Shown: in pieces, positions 8,351 to 17,803 of the stretch
Layout of the letters: each line of letters begins with the position of its first letter
Position numbering within the stretch: position 1 is the first letter of the stretch
Assembly (NCBI RefSeq): GCF_016862635.1
Contig: NZ_BONI01000035.1
Location: 1 to 64,000 of the forward strand
DNA length: 64,000 nt
Direction of reading: 5' to 3'
Source: Catellatospora coxensis
GTDB taxonomy: Bacteria; Actinomycetota; Actinomycetes; Mycobacteriales; Micromonosporaceae
Notes under the pieces: generated by a model
Database searches by the model: none
Seen by the model: only the letters and a program-made list of their open reading frames with translations
What the model was told of the DNA's origin: nothing
Program-made: the position numbers and the translations under genes

Positions 8351-9979
8351 ATGAACGAGCCAAGCCCGCCGCTCGCCGGCCGCCGCGAGTGGATCGGACT
8401 CGCCGTGCTGCTCCTGCCCCTGCTGCTGGTCTCCATGGACGTGTCGGTGCTCTACTTCGCCGTCCCGTTCATCAGCGCCGACCTCGCGCCGACCGCCACC
8501 CAGCAACTGTGGATCTTCGACATCTACGGCTTCGTGCTGGCCGGCCTGCTCATCACCATGGGCGCGCTCGGCGACCGCATCGGCCGCCGCCGGCTGCTCA
8601 TGATCGGCGCGGCCGCCTTCGCGCTCACCTCCGCCGCCGCGGCCTACGCGGGCAGCGCCGAGGCGCTCATCGCCACGAGGGCCCTGCTCGGCATCGGCGG
8701 CGCGACGCTGATGCCCAGCACCCTCGCGCTGATCCGCAACATGTTCCACGACGCGAAGCAGCGCGCCACCGCCATCGCGATCTGGACCGCCGCGCTCACC
8801 TTCGGCGTCGCGCTCGGCCCGATCCTCAGCGGCGTGCTGCTCGAACACTTCTGGTGGGGCTCGGTCTTCCTGATCAATGTGCCGTTCATGCTGCTGCTGG
8901 TCGTGCTCGTGCCGGTGCTGGTGCCCGAGTCGCGGCGGGTCGCCGGCGGCCGGTTCGACCTGCTCGGCGCGGTCCTGTCGCTGGCCGCGGTGCTGCCGGT
9001 GATCTGGGGCGTCAAGGAACTCGCCGCCGAGGGCGACCCACGGCTCGCCGCCGCCGCGATCGTGCTCGGTCTCGCCGTCGGCGCGGCTTTCCTGCACCGC
9101 CAGCGCTCCTCCCCGGACCCGTTGATCGACCTCACGATGTTCCGGGGCCGCGCCTTCCGGGGTGCCGTCGCGGTCAACCTGCTGGCCATGTTCGCCCTGA
9201 TCGGCTTCGCCATCTTCACCACGCAGCTGCTGCAGACGGTGTGGGGCATGTCCCCGCTGGAGGCGGCCCTCTGGAGCCTGGTCCCCTCGCTCGGCATCGG
9301 CGCGGTCGCCCCGCTGGCCGCCGGGCTCGCCCAGCGGGGCATCCCGCGCAACCGCCTGGTCGCGGTCGGCTTCCTGGTCGCGCTGGCCGGGTTCGCCGCG
9401 ATGACCGCCGTCGGCGCGGACTCCCCACTGTGGACGCTGATGGTCTGCGCCTCGCTGTACGCCTGCGGCCTGGTCGTGGTGATGTCGCTGAGCGCCGAGC
9501 TGATCCTGTGGGCCGCGCCGCCGGAGCGGGCGGGCTCGGCGTCCGCCCTGTCGGAGACGGCGGCGGAGTTCGGCGGCGCGCTCGGCATGGCCGTGCTCGG
9601 CAGCATCGGCACCGCCGTCTTCCGCGCCCGCCTCGACGTGCCCGCCGGGCTGCCGGCCGAGGCCGCGGACACCGCCCGCGAGACGCTGGCCGGGGCGGCC
9701 GCCGTCGCCGCCGGGCTGCCCGGCGACGCGGGTGCGGCGCTGCTCGCCGGTGCCCGCACCGCCTTCATGTCCGGCCTGCACGCGGCGGCGATCGCGGCCG
9801 CCGTACTGATGGCGCTCGCCGCCGCCCTCGCCCTGCGCACGCTGCGTGGCAGCGACTCCGGCCCTGTTTCGCCGACCGCAGCCGACTGCTCGCCGCACGG
9901 CGCCGGCTCGGCTTCCGTAGCCCGAACGGACGCCGACGCCAGAGCGGGAGCCGATGCCGGAGCCGGGGCAGCGGCGTAG
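8351..9979 (+). CDS. MFS multidrug efflux transporter, DHA2 (14-TM) family
   Basis: 542-aa proton-coupled drug exporter of the EmrB/QacA type. Family motifs are present: GALGDRIGRRRLLMIGA (motif A, between helices 2 and 3) and ALGPILSGVLLEHFWWG (motif C, antiporter signature). About 14 hydrophobic helices can be counted. The ATG at 8351 has AAGG about 11 nt upstream. The C-terminal tail after the last helix is Ala/Asp-rich and poorly conserved. Controlled by the divergent TetR through three operators. Likely role is export of an antibiotic or toxic metabolite; substrate unknown. Confidence 0.92.
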   Translation: MNEPSPPLAGRREWIGLAVLLLPLLLVSMDVSVLYFAVPFISADLAPTATQQLWIFDIYGFVLAGLLITMGALGDRIGRRRLLMIGAAAFALTSAAAAYAGSAEALIATRALLGIGGATLMPSTLALIRNMFHDAKQRATAIAIWTAALTFGVALGPILSGVLLEHFWWGSVFLINVPFMLLLVVLVPVLVPESRRVAGGRFDLLGAVLSLAAVLPVIWGVKELAAEGDPRLAAAAIVLGLAVGAAFLHRQRSSPDPLIDLTMFRGRAFRGAVAVNLLAMFALIGFAIFTTQLLQTVWGMSPLEAALWSLVPSLGIGAVAPLAAGLAQRGIPRNRLVAVGFLVALAGFAAMTAVGADSPLWTLMVCASLYACGLVVVMSLSAELILWAAPPERAGSASALSETAAEFGGALGMAVLGSIGTAVFRARLDVPAGLPAEAADTARETLAGAAAVAAGLPGDAGAALLAGARTAFMSGLHAAAIAAAVLMALAAALALRTLRGSDSGPVSPTAADCSPHGAGSASVARTDADARAGADAGAGAAA

Positions 9980-9997
9980 CGGCCGGATGGCCACCAT

Positions 9998-10025
9998 TTG
10001 ACAATCAGAGGGAAGGCTAACCTAA
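9998..10025 (+). promoter_or_regulatory. DtxR/IdeR iron box with overlapping -35
   Basis: The 19-bp site at 10007-10025 matches the DtxR/IdeR/DmdR consensus (TTAGGTTAGGCTAACCTAA) at 15 of 19 positions, with the right half AGGCTAACCTAA perfect. TTGACA at 9998-10003 is a perfect -35 immediately upstream. It lies about 100 bp before the siderophore-interacting protein gene, so iron-loaded repressor should shut that gene off. Box seen; regulator assignment rests on family knowledge. Confidence 0.8.
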
Positions 10026-10125
10026 CCTAAGGCGTGCATGGCGGCCGTCGGCTGCGCGTGGAGGACCACGGGCCGGCGGCCGCCTCGGCATCCCCTCGTC
10101 TTCCGGCCCCTCTGGAGATCCGCGC

Positions 10126-11019
10126 ATGAGCGACACCATGGTCTGGCGGCTGTTCACCGTGCAGGTGCAGTCCGTCGCCGAACTCAGCCCGACGTTCAAG
10201 CGTTTCACCTTCGCCGGCCCGGACCTCGCCGACTTCGCCGACTGCGGCTACGACCTGCGCCTCAAACTCGTCCTGCCCGCGCCGACCGGCGGGTTCGCCG
10301 ACCTGGACCACGGCCCGGACTGGTACGCCACCTGGCGCGCGACACCCGACGAGCGGCGCAACCCGCTGCGCACCTACACCGCGCGCCGGGTACGCCGCGA
10401 GCGGTGCGAGGTCGACGTGGACGTGGCCCTGCACGGCGACGCCGGGCCCGCCTCGCGCTGGGCCCGCACGGCCCGGCCTGGCGACAAGATCGTCCTGATG
10501 GGACCGAACGCGGTGCACCCCGGCCCGCACGGCGGGGTCGAGTTCGTGCCGCCCGCGCCCGGCGTGCCGGTGCTGCTGGCCGGGGACGAGACCGCGGTGC
10601 CCGCCATCGCCGCGATCCTGGAGCGGCTGCCCGCGGACACGGTCGGCGCGGCGCTGCTGGAGGTGCCGTACCCGGCCGACGAGCTGGCGGTCACCGCGCC
10701 CGCCGGGGTGACCGTGCGCTGGCTGGCCCGCGACGGCGCCGCTCACGGCAGCCTGCTGGTCCCCGCGGTCCAGGAGGCGGCGGCGCGGCTGGTGCCGGTG
10801 CCCGGGGCGGCCGAGACCGTCGAGGACGTCGACGTGGACAACGACATCCTGTGGGAGGTCCCCGAGGCCGCGGCCAGCGGACGCCTCTACGCCTGGCTCG
10901 CCGGTGAGGCCGCGGTGATCCGCACCCTGCGCCGTCACCTGGTCAGCGAGCGCGGCCTGGACCGCAAGGCGGTCGCCTTCATGGGCTACTGGCGCCAGGG
11001 CCGCACCGAGGAGGGCTGA
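10126..11019 (+). CDS. Siderophore-interacting protein (FAD-dependent ferric reductase)
   Basis: 297-aa cytoplasmic flavoprotein of the SIP/ViuB family, which reduces Fe(III) in imported siderophores to release iron. The N-terminal FAD-binding barrel (about 8-130) contains the flavin motif RTYTARR. The C-terminal SIP domain (about 145-290) begins with [15 protein letters not shown] and ends with [13 protein letters not shown], the usual family terminus. An SD-like GGAGA precedes the ATG. An iron box and perfect -35 lie upstream. It stands alone here, without siderophore synthesis or ABC uptake genes nearby, so it probably serves siderophore systems encoded elsewhere. Confidence 0.93.
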   Translation: MSDTMVWRLFTVQVQSVAELSPTFKRFTFAGPDLADFADCGYDLRLKLVLPAPTGGFADLDHGPDWYATWRATPDERRNPLRTYTARRVRRERCEVDVDVALHGDAGPASRWARTARPGDKIVLMGPNAVHPGPHGGVEFVPPAPGVPVLLAGDETAVPAIAAILERLPADTVGAALLEVPYPADELAVTAPAGVTVRWLARDGAAHGSLLVPAVQEAAARLVPVPGAAETVEDVDVDNDILWEVPEAAASGRLYAWLAGEAAVIRTLRRHLVSERGLDRKAVAFMGYWRQGRTEEG

Positions 11020-11033
11020 CCCGTCCGACCCGT

Positions 11034-11059
11034 GGCCCGCCGCGATCTCGCGGCGGGCC
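11034..11059. terminator. Bidirectional hairpin between convergent genes
   Basis: A perfect 12-bp stem (GGCCCGCCGCGA/TCGCGGCGGGCC) with a minimal loop sits between the siderophore-interacting protein gene and the GH76 gene, whose stops face each other. No U-tract follows, as is usual for GC-rich actinobacterial terminators. Confidence 0.7.
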
Positions 11060-11073
11060 AGGCGGCGTGACGG

Positions 11074-12507
11074 TCAGGGGGCGGCGTTCATCAGGTCCAG
11101 GGCGCTCTGCTGGCGGGCGGCGTCGAGTCTGTCGACGGGGCCCGCCCAGCGCAGGCCGTACAGGTCCAGCGGGGTGCGGTCGGCGGCGTACGCGGCGTCG
11201 GCCTGGCGGCGCAGGTAGGCCGTGTAGGGGCGGTCGGACAGCGCGTTGTTGAGGGCGGCCAGGCCGCGCACGTACGCCCCCTTGAACGAGGGCCCGTCCG
11301 CGCCGCAGTCCCCGCCCTCGCACGGGTCGCGCAGGATGCCGTTGACGTGCAGCAGCCCGGTCGTGGTCGAGGCGTCGGCGAGCCGCCGCGCGGTGGCCAG
11401 CAGGCTCGCGTCCCCGGTGGCCCGGTGCAGCTCCACCAGCCCGCCCAGCGGCACCCCCTGGTTGTACGACCACACCGGCTGGTTGTTGTTCCGGCAGGTG
11501 GAAAGGCTGATCCCGTCGTTGATCAGCGACGAGCCGTTGATCATCCCGGTGCCCTGGAACCACGTCCACGTCGCCCGCGCCCGGTTCAGGTAGGTCACGT
11601 CACCCGCGATCCGGTTGTGCAGGGCGGCGGTGACGTGCAGGTAGAGGCCGTTCGCGATGGCGTTCTTCGCGGTCCGCGCGGTGCTCCACCAGACCCCGCC
11701 GCCGCAGACCCCGTCCCAGTACGCAGCCATGTGGTCGGCGGCCACCCGGGCCGTGTTCAGGTAGCGGGCCTCGCCGGTGAGGTCGTACGCGGCGATCCAG
11801 GCCAGCGCCCACCAGCCGGTGTCGTCGATGTACTCGTTGCGGAAGCTGCCCTGGTACGCGCCCAGGTTGAGGTCGTAGGTGCGCCCGATCGCGTACCGGT
11901 AGCTGCCCATGCCGGTGATCCGGACGTTGTCGATGAGCGCGGTCAGCGCGTTGGCGGTGTTCCACCAGCCGGTGGTGTCGAACCGCCCGGTGGCCAGGTT
12001 GTAGGAGGTCATCAGCCCGGTGGCGGCGGCGGTGCGCCGGTTGCCGGCGTTCCAGGTGGTGCGCGCCCAGGTGGTGCAGGCGATCTCGGGGCGGTCGCCG
12101 GCCTTGCCGCAGGCCCGCAGCGCGCCGACGCCGAGGCCCGCCCAGTCGTCCACGTTGAACATCGCGGTGCGCCAGCCGCGCTGCCCCGCCGGGACGGCAG
12201 TGTCCCCGAGCAGCCCGGTCCAGGTGCGGCCGCCGTTGAAGGAGCGGTCGAGCCAGACCCGGTCGCCCGCGTTGCCGTTGGCGATGCTCGCCCAGCCCAT
12301 CGCGTCGGCGTCGTCGAAGTGCAGCACGATCTGCCGGCCCCAGACCCCGGCGCTGACCGGGGCGCGATCGCCCGGGGACAGCGCCGCGTCGCGCCCGTCG
12401 CAGTAGCGGTTGCAGATCGGTGCCGCCGTGGCGGCGCTCGCCATCGGCCCGGCGACCAGGCCCGCGACGGCGAGCCCGGCGGCGAGCAGACGTACCGGTA
12501 GTCGCAT
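11074..12507 (-). CDS. Secreted GH76 family enzyme (alpha-1,6-mannanase-like)
   Basis: 477-aa exported protein. A signal peptide (about 1-29, ending ATAAP) is followed by a region of about 120 residues with paired Cys ([10 protein letters not shown]) and then a GH76 (alpha/alpha)6 barrel (about 158-470). The consecutive acidic pair expected for GH76 catalysis is Asp228-Asp229 in [16 protein letters not shown]76 enzymes cleave alpha-1,6-mannan of fungal or mycobacterial-type walls; the exact substrate here is inferred. The ATG at 12507 has a strong SD (AGGAGG). A longer in-frame start at 12561 would swallow the operator at 12541-12552 and is rejected. Confidence 0.85.
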   Translation of the reverse strand: MRLPVRLLAAGLAVAGLVAGPMASAATAAPICNRYCDGRDAALSPGDRAPVSAGVWGRQIVLHFDDADAMGWASIANGNAGDRVWLDRSFNGGRTWTGLLGDTAVPAGQRGWRTAMFNVDDWAGLGVGALRACGKAGDRPEIACTTWARTTWNAGNRRTAAATGLMTSYNLATGRFDTTGWWNTANALTALIDNVRITGMGSYRYAIGRTYDLNLGAYQGSFRNEYIDDTGWWALAWIAAYDLTGEARYLNTARVAADHMAAYWDGVCGGGVWWSTARTAKNAIANGLYLHVTAALHNRIAGDVTYLNRARATWTWFQGTGMINGSSLINDGISLSTCRNNNQPVWSYNQGVPLGGLVELHRATGDASLLATARRLADASTTTGLLHVNGILRDPCEGGDCGADGPSFKGAYVRGLAALNNALSDRPYTAYLRRQADAAYAADRTPLDLYGLRWAGPVDRLDAARQQSALDLMNAAP

Positions 12508-12540
12508 GATGATCCTCCTGCTCAGGAAACCCGGATGCAG

Positions 12541-12592
12541 GAGAGCGCTCTCACTGTGCACTCATGTAACAGGAGGTTCACAGTTTCGTCAA
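12541..12592 (-). promoter_or_regulatory. GH76 promoter and GAGCGCTC operator
   Basis: GAGAGCGCTCTC (12541-12552) is a perfect 12-bp palindrome sharing the GAGCGCTC core of the CelR/CebR box near the GH48 gene. Upstream on the same strand TTGACG (12592-12587) and TTACAT (12569-12564) form a possible promoter with a 17-bp spacer, placing the operator just downstream of the start of transcription. A LacI-family sugar regulator is the likely binder. Operator seen; promoter moderately supported. Confidence 0.65.
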
Positions 12593-12616
12593 CGTCGATG
12601 GAATGCCAACCCCGGG

Positions 12617-14434
12617 TCAGGCCGCGGCGAGCGTCTCCAGCACCCCGTCGCCGTACTTGGCCAGCTTGTTCTCGCCGACCCCGCTGATCCCGCGCAGCTT
12701 GCCGAGCGAGTCCGGGGCCTGCGCGGCGATCTCGCGCAGCGTCGCGTCGTGGAAGATGACGTACGCCGGGACGCCCTGCTCCTTCGCGGTCGCCGCACGC
12801 CAGGCCCGCAGCGCCTCGAACCGGGGCACAGCGTCTGCGGGCAGCTCCGCCACTGCCGCCGCGGCCGACGCCTTGCGCGACGAACCCGACGCGCGGGCCG
12901 GGCGCTCGGGCTCGCGGCGCATCATCACCTCGCGGCGGCGGCCCAGCACGTCGGCGCTCGCGTCGGTCAGCGCCAGGGTGCCGTGCTCACCCTGCACCGC
13001 CAGGAGCCCCTGGGCCAGCAGCTGGCGCACCACCCCGCGCCACTCGGACTCCTGCAGCTCGGTGCCGATGCCGAACACGGTCAGCTCGTCGTGGCGGTGC
13101 TGCGCCACCTTGTCGGTCTTGCGGCCGAGCAGGATGTCGATCGACTGCCCGGCGCCGAAGCGCTGGTTGCGCTCGCGCTGCAGCCGCAGCACCGTGGACA
13201 GCAGCTTCTGCGCGGGCACGGTGCCGTCCCAGGACTCCGGCGGGCTCAGGCAGGTGTCGCAGTTGCCGCACGGCTCGCCGGTCTGCCCGAAGTAGGCCAG
13301 CAGCTGCACCCGCCGGCACTGCACCGTCTCGCACAGCGCCAGCATCGCGTCCAGATGCGCGGCCAGCCCGCGCCGGTAGGCCGCGTCCCCGGCCGAGCTG
13401 TCGATCATCTTGCGCTGCTGCACCACGTCCTGCAGGCCGTAGGCCAGCCAGGCCGTCGACGGCAGCCCGTCGCGGCCGGCGCGGCCGGTCTCCTGGTAGT
13501 AGCCCTCGACCGACTTCGGCAGGTCGAGGTGCGCGACGAAGCGCACGTCCGGCTTGTCGATGCCCATCCCGAACGCGATGGTGGCCACCATGACCAGCCC
13601 GTCCTCGCGCAGGAAGCGGGACTGGTTCCGCGCACGGGTGCCCGAGTCCAGCCCGGCGTGGTAGGGCAGCGCGTCGATACCCTGCTGCACGAGGAACTCC
13701 GCGGTCTTCTCCACCGAAGCCCGGGACAGGCAGTAGACGATGCCCGCGTCCCCGGCGTGCTCGGTGCGCAGCAACTCCAGCAGCTGCTTCTTCGGGTCGT
13801 TCTTCGGCACGATGCGGTACTGGATGTTGGGCCGGTCGAAGCTGGAGACGAACAGGCGCGCCTGCGTCAACTGCAGGCGCTGCGCGATCTCGGTGCGGGT
13901 GGCGGTGGTCGCGGTCGCGGTCAGCGCGATGCGCGGCACGTCCGGCCAGCGCTCGTGCAGCACGGACAGGGCCAGGTAGTCCGGCCGGAAGTCGTGGCCC
14001 CACTGCGAGACACAGTGCGCCTCGTCGATCGCGAACAGCGAGATCTTGCCGCGCTCCAGCAGGCGCAGCGCCGAACCCGAGCTCAGCCCCTCGGGGGCGA
14101 GGTAGAGCAGGTCCAGCTCGCCCGCGACGAACTGCGCCTCGACCACGCGACGCTCGTCGAGGTCGAGGGTCGAGTTGAGGAAGCCCGCCTTCACGCCCAG
14201 CGCGGTGAGCGCGTCGACCTGGTCCTGCATCAGCGCGATCAGCGGCGAGACCACCACGCCGACGCCGGGCCGGACCAGGGCCGGGATCTGGTAACAGAGC
14301 GACTTGCCGCCCCCGGTCGGCATGAGCACCAGGGCGTCGCCGCCGCCGATCACGTGGTCGATGATCTCCTGCTGCTCGCCGCGGAACGAGCCGTAGCCGA
14401 AGATCCTGCTCAACACCTGCGAAGCATCCTGCAC
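12617..14434 (-). CDS. recQ: ATP-dependent DNA helicase RecQ
   Basis: 605-aa 3'-5' helicase acting in recombination and replication repair. Walker A MPTGGGKS with Lys44, DEAH box at 137-140 ([16 protein letters not shown], including the RecQ aromatic loop), helicase C domain with TGRAGRDG, the RecQ zinc-binding cysteines ([16 protein letters not shown]; about 375-405), winged helix, and a C-terminal HRDC domain (about 525-600). Length matches full-length bacterial RecQ. Stand-alone gene, no operon partner. Confidence 0.96.
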   Translation of the reverse strand: MQDASQVLSRIFGYGSFRGEQQEIIDHVIGGGDALVLMPTGGGKSLCYQIPALVRPGVGVVVSPLIALMQDQVDALTALGVKAGFLNSTLDLDERRVVEAQFVAGELDLLYLAPEGLSSGSALRLLERGKISLFAIDEAHCVSQWGHDFRPDYLALSVLHERWPDVPRIALTATATTATRTEIAQRLQLTQARLFVSSFDRPNIQYRIVPKNDPKKQLLELLRTEHAGDAGIVYCLSRASVEKTAEFLVQQGIDALPYHAGLDSGTRARNQSRFLREDGLVMVATIAFGMGIDKPDVRFVAHLDLPKSVEGYYQETGRAGRDGLPSTAWLAYGLQDVVQQRKMIDSSAGDAAYRRGLAAHLDAMLALCETVQCRRVQLLAYFGQTGEPCGNCDTCLSPPESWDGTVPAQKLLSTVLRLQRERNQRFGAGQSIDILLGRKTDKVAQHRHDELTVFGIGTELQESEWRGVVRQLLAQGLLAVQGEHGTLALTDASADVLGRRREVMMRREPERPARASGSSRKASAAAAVAELPADAVPRFEALRAWRAATAKEQGVPAYVIFHDATLREIAAQAPDSLGKLRGISGVGENKLAKYGDGVLETLAAA

Positions 14435-14520
14435 CCGTCGATCCTATGGACCGGCCCTGACGGCACGCATGCCGGTGCGACGACGGTGACACGACCAGGG
14501 GCGCGTCACTCACCCCGGCG

Positions 14521-14886
14521 TCACCCGCCGGACGCGCTCCGCCGCACCACCAGCGCGCTGGTCACACGGGTGATCACGTCGTACGGGATCGGCTCGCGCA
14601 GCGGGAAGCGCAGGGTGCCCTTCGCCGCCCGGTACGGCGCGACGACCTCCTCGAACGCCGCGTCCCCGTCCGGCACCGGGTACACCGAGACGTGGTGCTT
14701 CCAGCCGGCGAAGTACACGAGATACCGCCCGTCCAGGGTGATGGTGGGGATCCCGTAGCTGATGCTCTGCCCCGCCTGCGCCGGCGCGGCGGCCAGGATG
14801 GTCCGCCGGACCTGCCGCAGCACGTCCTGCACCTCTTCGGGGAACGAGTCGATGTAGTCGTCGATCGTGGTGAACCGGGCCGCCAT
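14521..14886 (-). CDS. DUF1801 / YdhG-like protein
   Basis: 121-aa protein of the DUF1801 (iron-chaperone-like YdhG) family. Typical features are the N-terminal TIDDYIDSFPEEVQDVLRQVR, the central SYGIPTITLDGRYLVYFAGWKHHVSVYP, and the C-terminal KGTLRFPLREPIPYDVI. These are compact frataxin-like folds of uncertain function; the iron-chaperone role is shown for few members. The gene is divergent from the ECF sigma gene 99 bp away. Confidence 0.85.
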   Translation of the reverse strand: MAARFTTIDDYIDSFPEEVQDVLRQVRRTILAAAPAQAGQSISYGIPTITLDGRYLVYFAGWKHHVSVYPVPDGDAAFEEVVAPYRAAKGTLRFPLREPIPYDVITRVTSALVVRRSASGG

Positions 14887-14985
14887 TCATTCATCATCCC
14901 GTCTGCCGGCCGAACCCGGCAGTCCGCCGCGAGCGGGCGGGAACAGAACACCGCCCTGCGGGCAGTCATGAGTATGTTGCACACC

Positions 14986-15534
14986 ATGGCCGAGCCGCGG
15001 GTCAGCCGCTCCGACGTGGCGGGCCTCTTCGACGAGCACGGGGCGGAGCTGCTGCGCTACTGCGCGGGCCGGGTCGGTCCGGCCGTCGCCGAGGACGTCG
15101 TGGCCGACACCTTCCTCATCGCGCACCAGCGCCGGCACCGGCTCGGCGACGGCCCGGCGCGGGCCTGGCTCTACGGCATCGCCACCAACCTGCTGCGACG
15201 GCACCGGCGCAGCGAGACCCGCGGGCTGCGCGCGCTGGCCCGTACCGGTCGCGAACCGGACGTGTCCGACATCGCCGAACGGGCCGCCGCGCGGGCGGAC
15301 GCGTCGGCGCAGACCCGGCGGCTGGCCGGAGTGCTCGCCGCGCTGCCCGCCCGCCAGCGCGACGTGCTGCTGCTGCACGCCGTGGCGGAGCTCGGCTACG
15401 AGGAGATCGCCGCCACGCTCGGCATACCGCTGGGCTCGGTGCAGTCGGCGCTGCACCGCGCGCGGGTCAAACTGCGCGCCGCCCTGGCCACCGAACCCGA
15501 TGCCGACCGATCCGCTCCCGGAGGCTCCCGATGA
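14986..15534 (+). CDS. ECF RNA polymerase sigma factor
   Basis: 182-aa sigma-70 family ECF factor. Region 2 is seen in GLFDEHGAELLRYCAGRV and AEDVVADTFLIAHQRR, and region 4 in LPARQRDVLLLHAVAELGYEEIAATLGIPLGSVQSALHRARVKLR. The spacer between is Arg/Ala-rich. Three in-frame ATGs are possible (14968, 14974, 14986). TATGTT at 14973-14978 lies at a -10 distance from 14986, which suggests a leaderless transcript from that codon. The stop overlaps the next gene (ATGA), so the membrane protein downstream is probably its regulatory partner. Confidence 0.9.
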   Translation: MAEPRVSRSDVAGLFDEHGAELLRYCAGRVGPAVAEDVVADTFLIAHQRRHRLGDGPARAWLYGIATNLLRRHRRSETRGLRALARTGREPDVSDIAERAAARADASAQTRRLAGVLAALPARQRDVLLLHAVAELGYEEIAATLGIPLGSVQSALHRARVKLRAALATEPDADRSAPGGSR

Positions 15535-16610
15535 CCGACGACGCCGACCTGCGCAGCCTGCGTGAATTCCACCAGGACCGCCCCGGAACCGCCCCCGGCG
15601 CGCTCGACCGGGTGCGCCGCCGCGTCCAGACCGCGACCCCCCCGCACGCGCCCCGGCGCCTCCTCCTCCCCCGCTGGGCCGCTCCTGCCGCAACCGCGGC
15701 GGTGGTCGCCGTCGTGGTCGTCGGCGTGACGCTGCTGGGCACGGCAGGCGGCGGCACCTCGCTGCCGGGTGATCCGGCGAGTTCCGCGCCCACCGCGACG
15801 GAGGACACCTCGGAGCTGTGGCTGAGGTACGGCGCGCGGGTCCCGGTCGCCGCGGTCTTCGCCGAGCTGGACCAGGTTGCGGCCGGCGCCGCCCCGGCCG
15901 TGCCGCGTGCCGGCCAACTGCTGTGCTCGTACACCACCGTGCTCACCCGCTCCGGCCCGTCACCCGTGCCGGGCAGCGACCCGGCGTGGTCCGGGGGGCT
16001 GGCGCGCTGTTTCGAGCCCGAAGGGCTGATCGAGATACCCGCGCCGGTTCTCGGCGAGGTCAAGGGGCAGTCCCCCGAGGAGCAGCTCGCCGCCGCGCGG
16101 GACGGTTTCGCCGCCGCCGGACCCGGCTGGGGGTATCCGACCGCGGCCTGGCTGGCCACCCTGCCCACCGATCCGGAGCTGCTGCTCGCCAGCTTCCGGG
16201 CGGGCTCGCGTGGACCGGCCGAGGTCGACGATCTCACCCGATGGCAGCAGTACGGGCGGTTCCTGACCCGGGTCGATCCGCTGCTTCCGGCCGCCCAGCG
16301 CGCCGCCTTCCACCGGCTGCTGGGCGGGCTCGACGGCCTCACCGCGGTCGAAGCCTTCACCGACTCGGGCAAGCGCCTTCTGGCGGTACGCCTGACCAGC
16401 GGAACGGTCAGCGACGAGCTGCTGTTCAATCCGGGCACCGGCCGCCTGGCCGGACACGTCGAACTGGCCGGGCGGGCCGACCCGGCCGCGAGCGGCGGGC
16501 CGGGATCGTCACCGGGCGGCGAGCCGGTGCCGGTCCGGCAGGAGCTGTTGGGATACGCGTTCCAGCCTGCGTCGAGCTGGGGCAGCCCGTCCGCGACCGC
16601 ACGGCGGTAG
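15531..16610 (+). CDS. Membrane-anchored partner of the ECF sigma factor (CU044_5270-like)
   Basis: 359-aa protein with a short cytoplasmic N-terminus (LRSLREFHQDRPG...LDRVRRRV), one membrane helix (about 48-72, ATAAVVAVVVVGVTLLGTAG), and a large extracytoplasmic domain (about 85-359). This matches the layout of the actinobacterial CU044_5270-type proteins coded directly after ECF factors. It overlaps the sigma gene by 4 bp. The N-terminal segment is where sigma binding would be expected, but no zinc-binding anti-sigma (ZAS) HxxxCxxC motif is present. An anti-sigma role is therefore inferred from position. Confidence 0.8.
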   Translation: MTDDADLRSLREFHQDRPGTAPGALDRVRRRVQTATPPHAPRRLLLPRWAAPAATAAVVAVVVVGVTLLGTAGGGTSLPGDPASSAPTATEDTSELWLRYGARVPVAAVFAELDQVAAGAAPAVPRAGQLLCSYTTVLTRSGPSPVPGSDPAWSGGLARCFEPEGLIEIPAPVLGEVKGQSPEEQLAAARDGFAAAGPGWGYPTAAWLATLPTDPELLLASFRAGSRGPAEVDDLTRWQQYGRFLTRVDPLLPAAQRAAFHRLLGGLDGLTAVEAFTDSGKRLLAVRLTSGTVSDELLFNPGTGRLAGHVELAGRADPAASGGPGSSPGGEPVPVRQELLGYAFQPASSWGSPSATARR

Positions 16611-16773
16611 CGAGATGCCGCCTGGTCTGGCGACGCGGCGCGAGGGCACCGATACGCGCGGTTCCGCCCGGTAACGAAAGGGGCAAGCGCATGCCTGGCA
16701 AGTGACAGCCATCTATCGCACGTCTACACTGCGTGGATCTCTCGCCGGTTGCACCTTCCACACTGGAGCGGCC

Positions 16774-17751
16774 ATGAATCTGGAGATCCGCCACCTCCGC
16801 GTGGTCTGCGCGATCGCGGACACCGGCAGCGTGACCAAGGCGGCCTCGCTGCTCGGGCTGGCCCAGCCCGCGGTCACCGCGCAGTTGCAGCGCATCGAGC
16901 GGGCACTGGGCGGCCCGCTGTTCGAGCGCGGCCGCCACGGGGCCACCCCCACGGCGCTGGGCGAGCTGGTGCTCGCCCGGGCCCGGGTGGTGCTGCCCGC
17001 GATGAAAGGGCTGCAGGACGACGCGGCGCAGCTCACCGGCGTCCGGACCCGGCCGAACCAGTGGCGTATCGGCGCGGTCAACGGCCCGATCCTGGGCGGG
17101 CTGATGTCCCGGCTGGCCGCGGAGAAGGACGGCGTGGAGGTGCTCACCCACCCGTCGCACTGGGCCGATCAGCTCTGCGACCTGGCCGTCGCCGGCAAGC
17201 TCGACTTCTGCATCGTCGGCGTCTGCGGCGACACCGTGCCGGGCAGCCCGGACGACGGGCTGACCTGGCGGGAGATCGCGATCGACGCCGTCTTCGTGAT
17301 GCTGCCGGAGAACCACGCGCTGGCCCACCGGTGGGAGATCGACCTGGCCGAGCTGGCCGACGCGCAGTGGGCCAGCATGCCGGGTGACGGCTGCTTCGGC
17401 GACTGCTTCGCCGCCGCGTGCGCGCGGGCCGGGTTCACCCCGCGCACCATGTACGAGATGGACATCGGCAACGCCGTGGACGCGGTGCTGTCGGGGCACG
17501 CGGTCGGGCTGTGCAAGGCGACCTTCCGCCGGGTGGACGGCATCGCCACGGTGCCCATCGCGGGCGGGCCGCTGCGCTGGCGGCACCTGCTCGGCTGGCA
17601 CCCGCGCAGCCAGGCCGCCGGATACGCCGACGTGATGCTCGCCCACGCCGCGGCGGCGTACGCGGAGTCGGCCGCCCGCAATCCGCACTACCTGGAGTGG
17701 GGCAAGGCCAACCCGCAGTTCGGCCCGCGGGTTTCCATCGCACCGCGGTAG
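16774..17751 (+). CDS. LysR-family transcriptional regulator
   Basis: 325-aa LTTR. The winged HTH occupies residues 1-60 (NLEIRHLRVVCAIADTGSVTKAASLLGLAQPAVTAQLQRIE), and the periplasmic-binding-like effector domain about 90-300. The ATG at 16774 is preceded by GGAGCG. A conserved effector-domain segment contains several Cys (MPGDGCFGDCFAAACA), unusual for this family and possibly redox- or metal-related; that is speculation. It lies 52 bp upstream of a streptogrisin-type protease gene on the same strand, so it may control extracellular proteolysis, as a LysR protein does for another Streptomyces protease. Confidence 0.9.
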   Translation: MNLEIRHLRVVCAIADTGSVTKAASLLGLAQPAVTAQLQRIERALGGPLFERGRHGATPTALGELVLARARVVLPAMKGLQDDAAQLTGVRTRPNQWRIGAVNGPILGGLMSRLAAEKDGVEVLTHPSHWADQLCDLAVAGKLDFCIVGVCGDTVPGSPDDGLTWREIAIDAVFVMLPENHALAHRWEIDLAELADAQWASMPGDGCFGDCFAAACARAGFTPRTMYEMDIGNAVDAVLSGHAVGLCKATFRRVDGIATVPIAGGPLRWRHLLGWHPRSQAAGYADVMLAHAAAAYAESAARNPHYLEWGKANPQFGPRVSIAPR

Positions 17752-17803
17752 GACGTAAGCGATATCTACCACCACCTATATATATGCGTCTAGTTTTCCC
17801 TGC

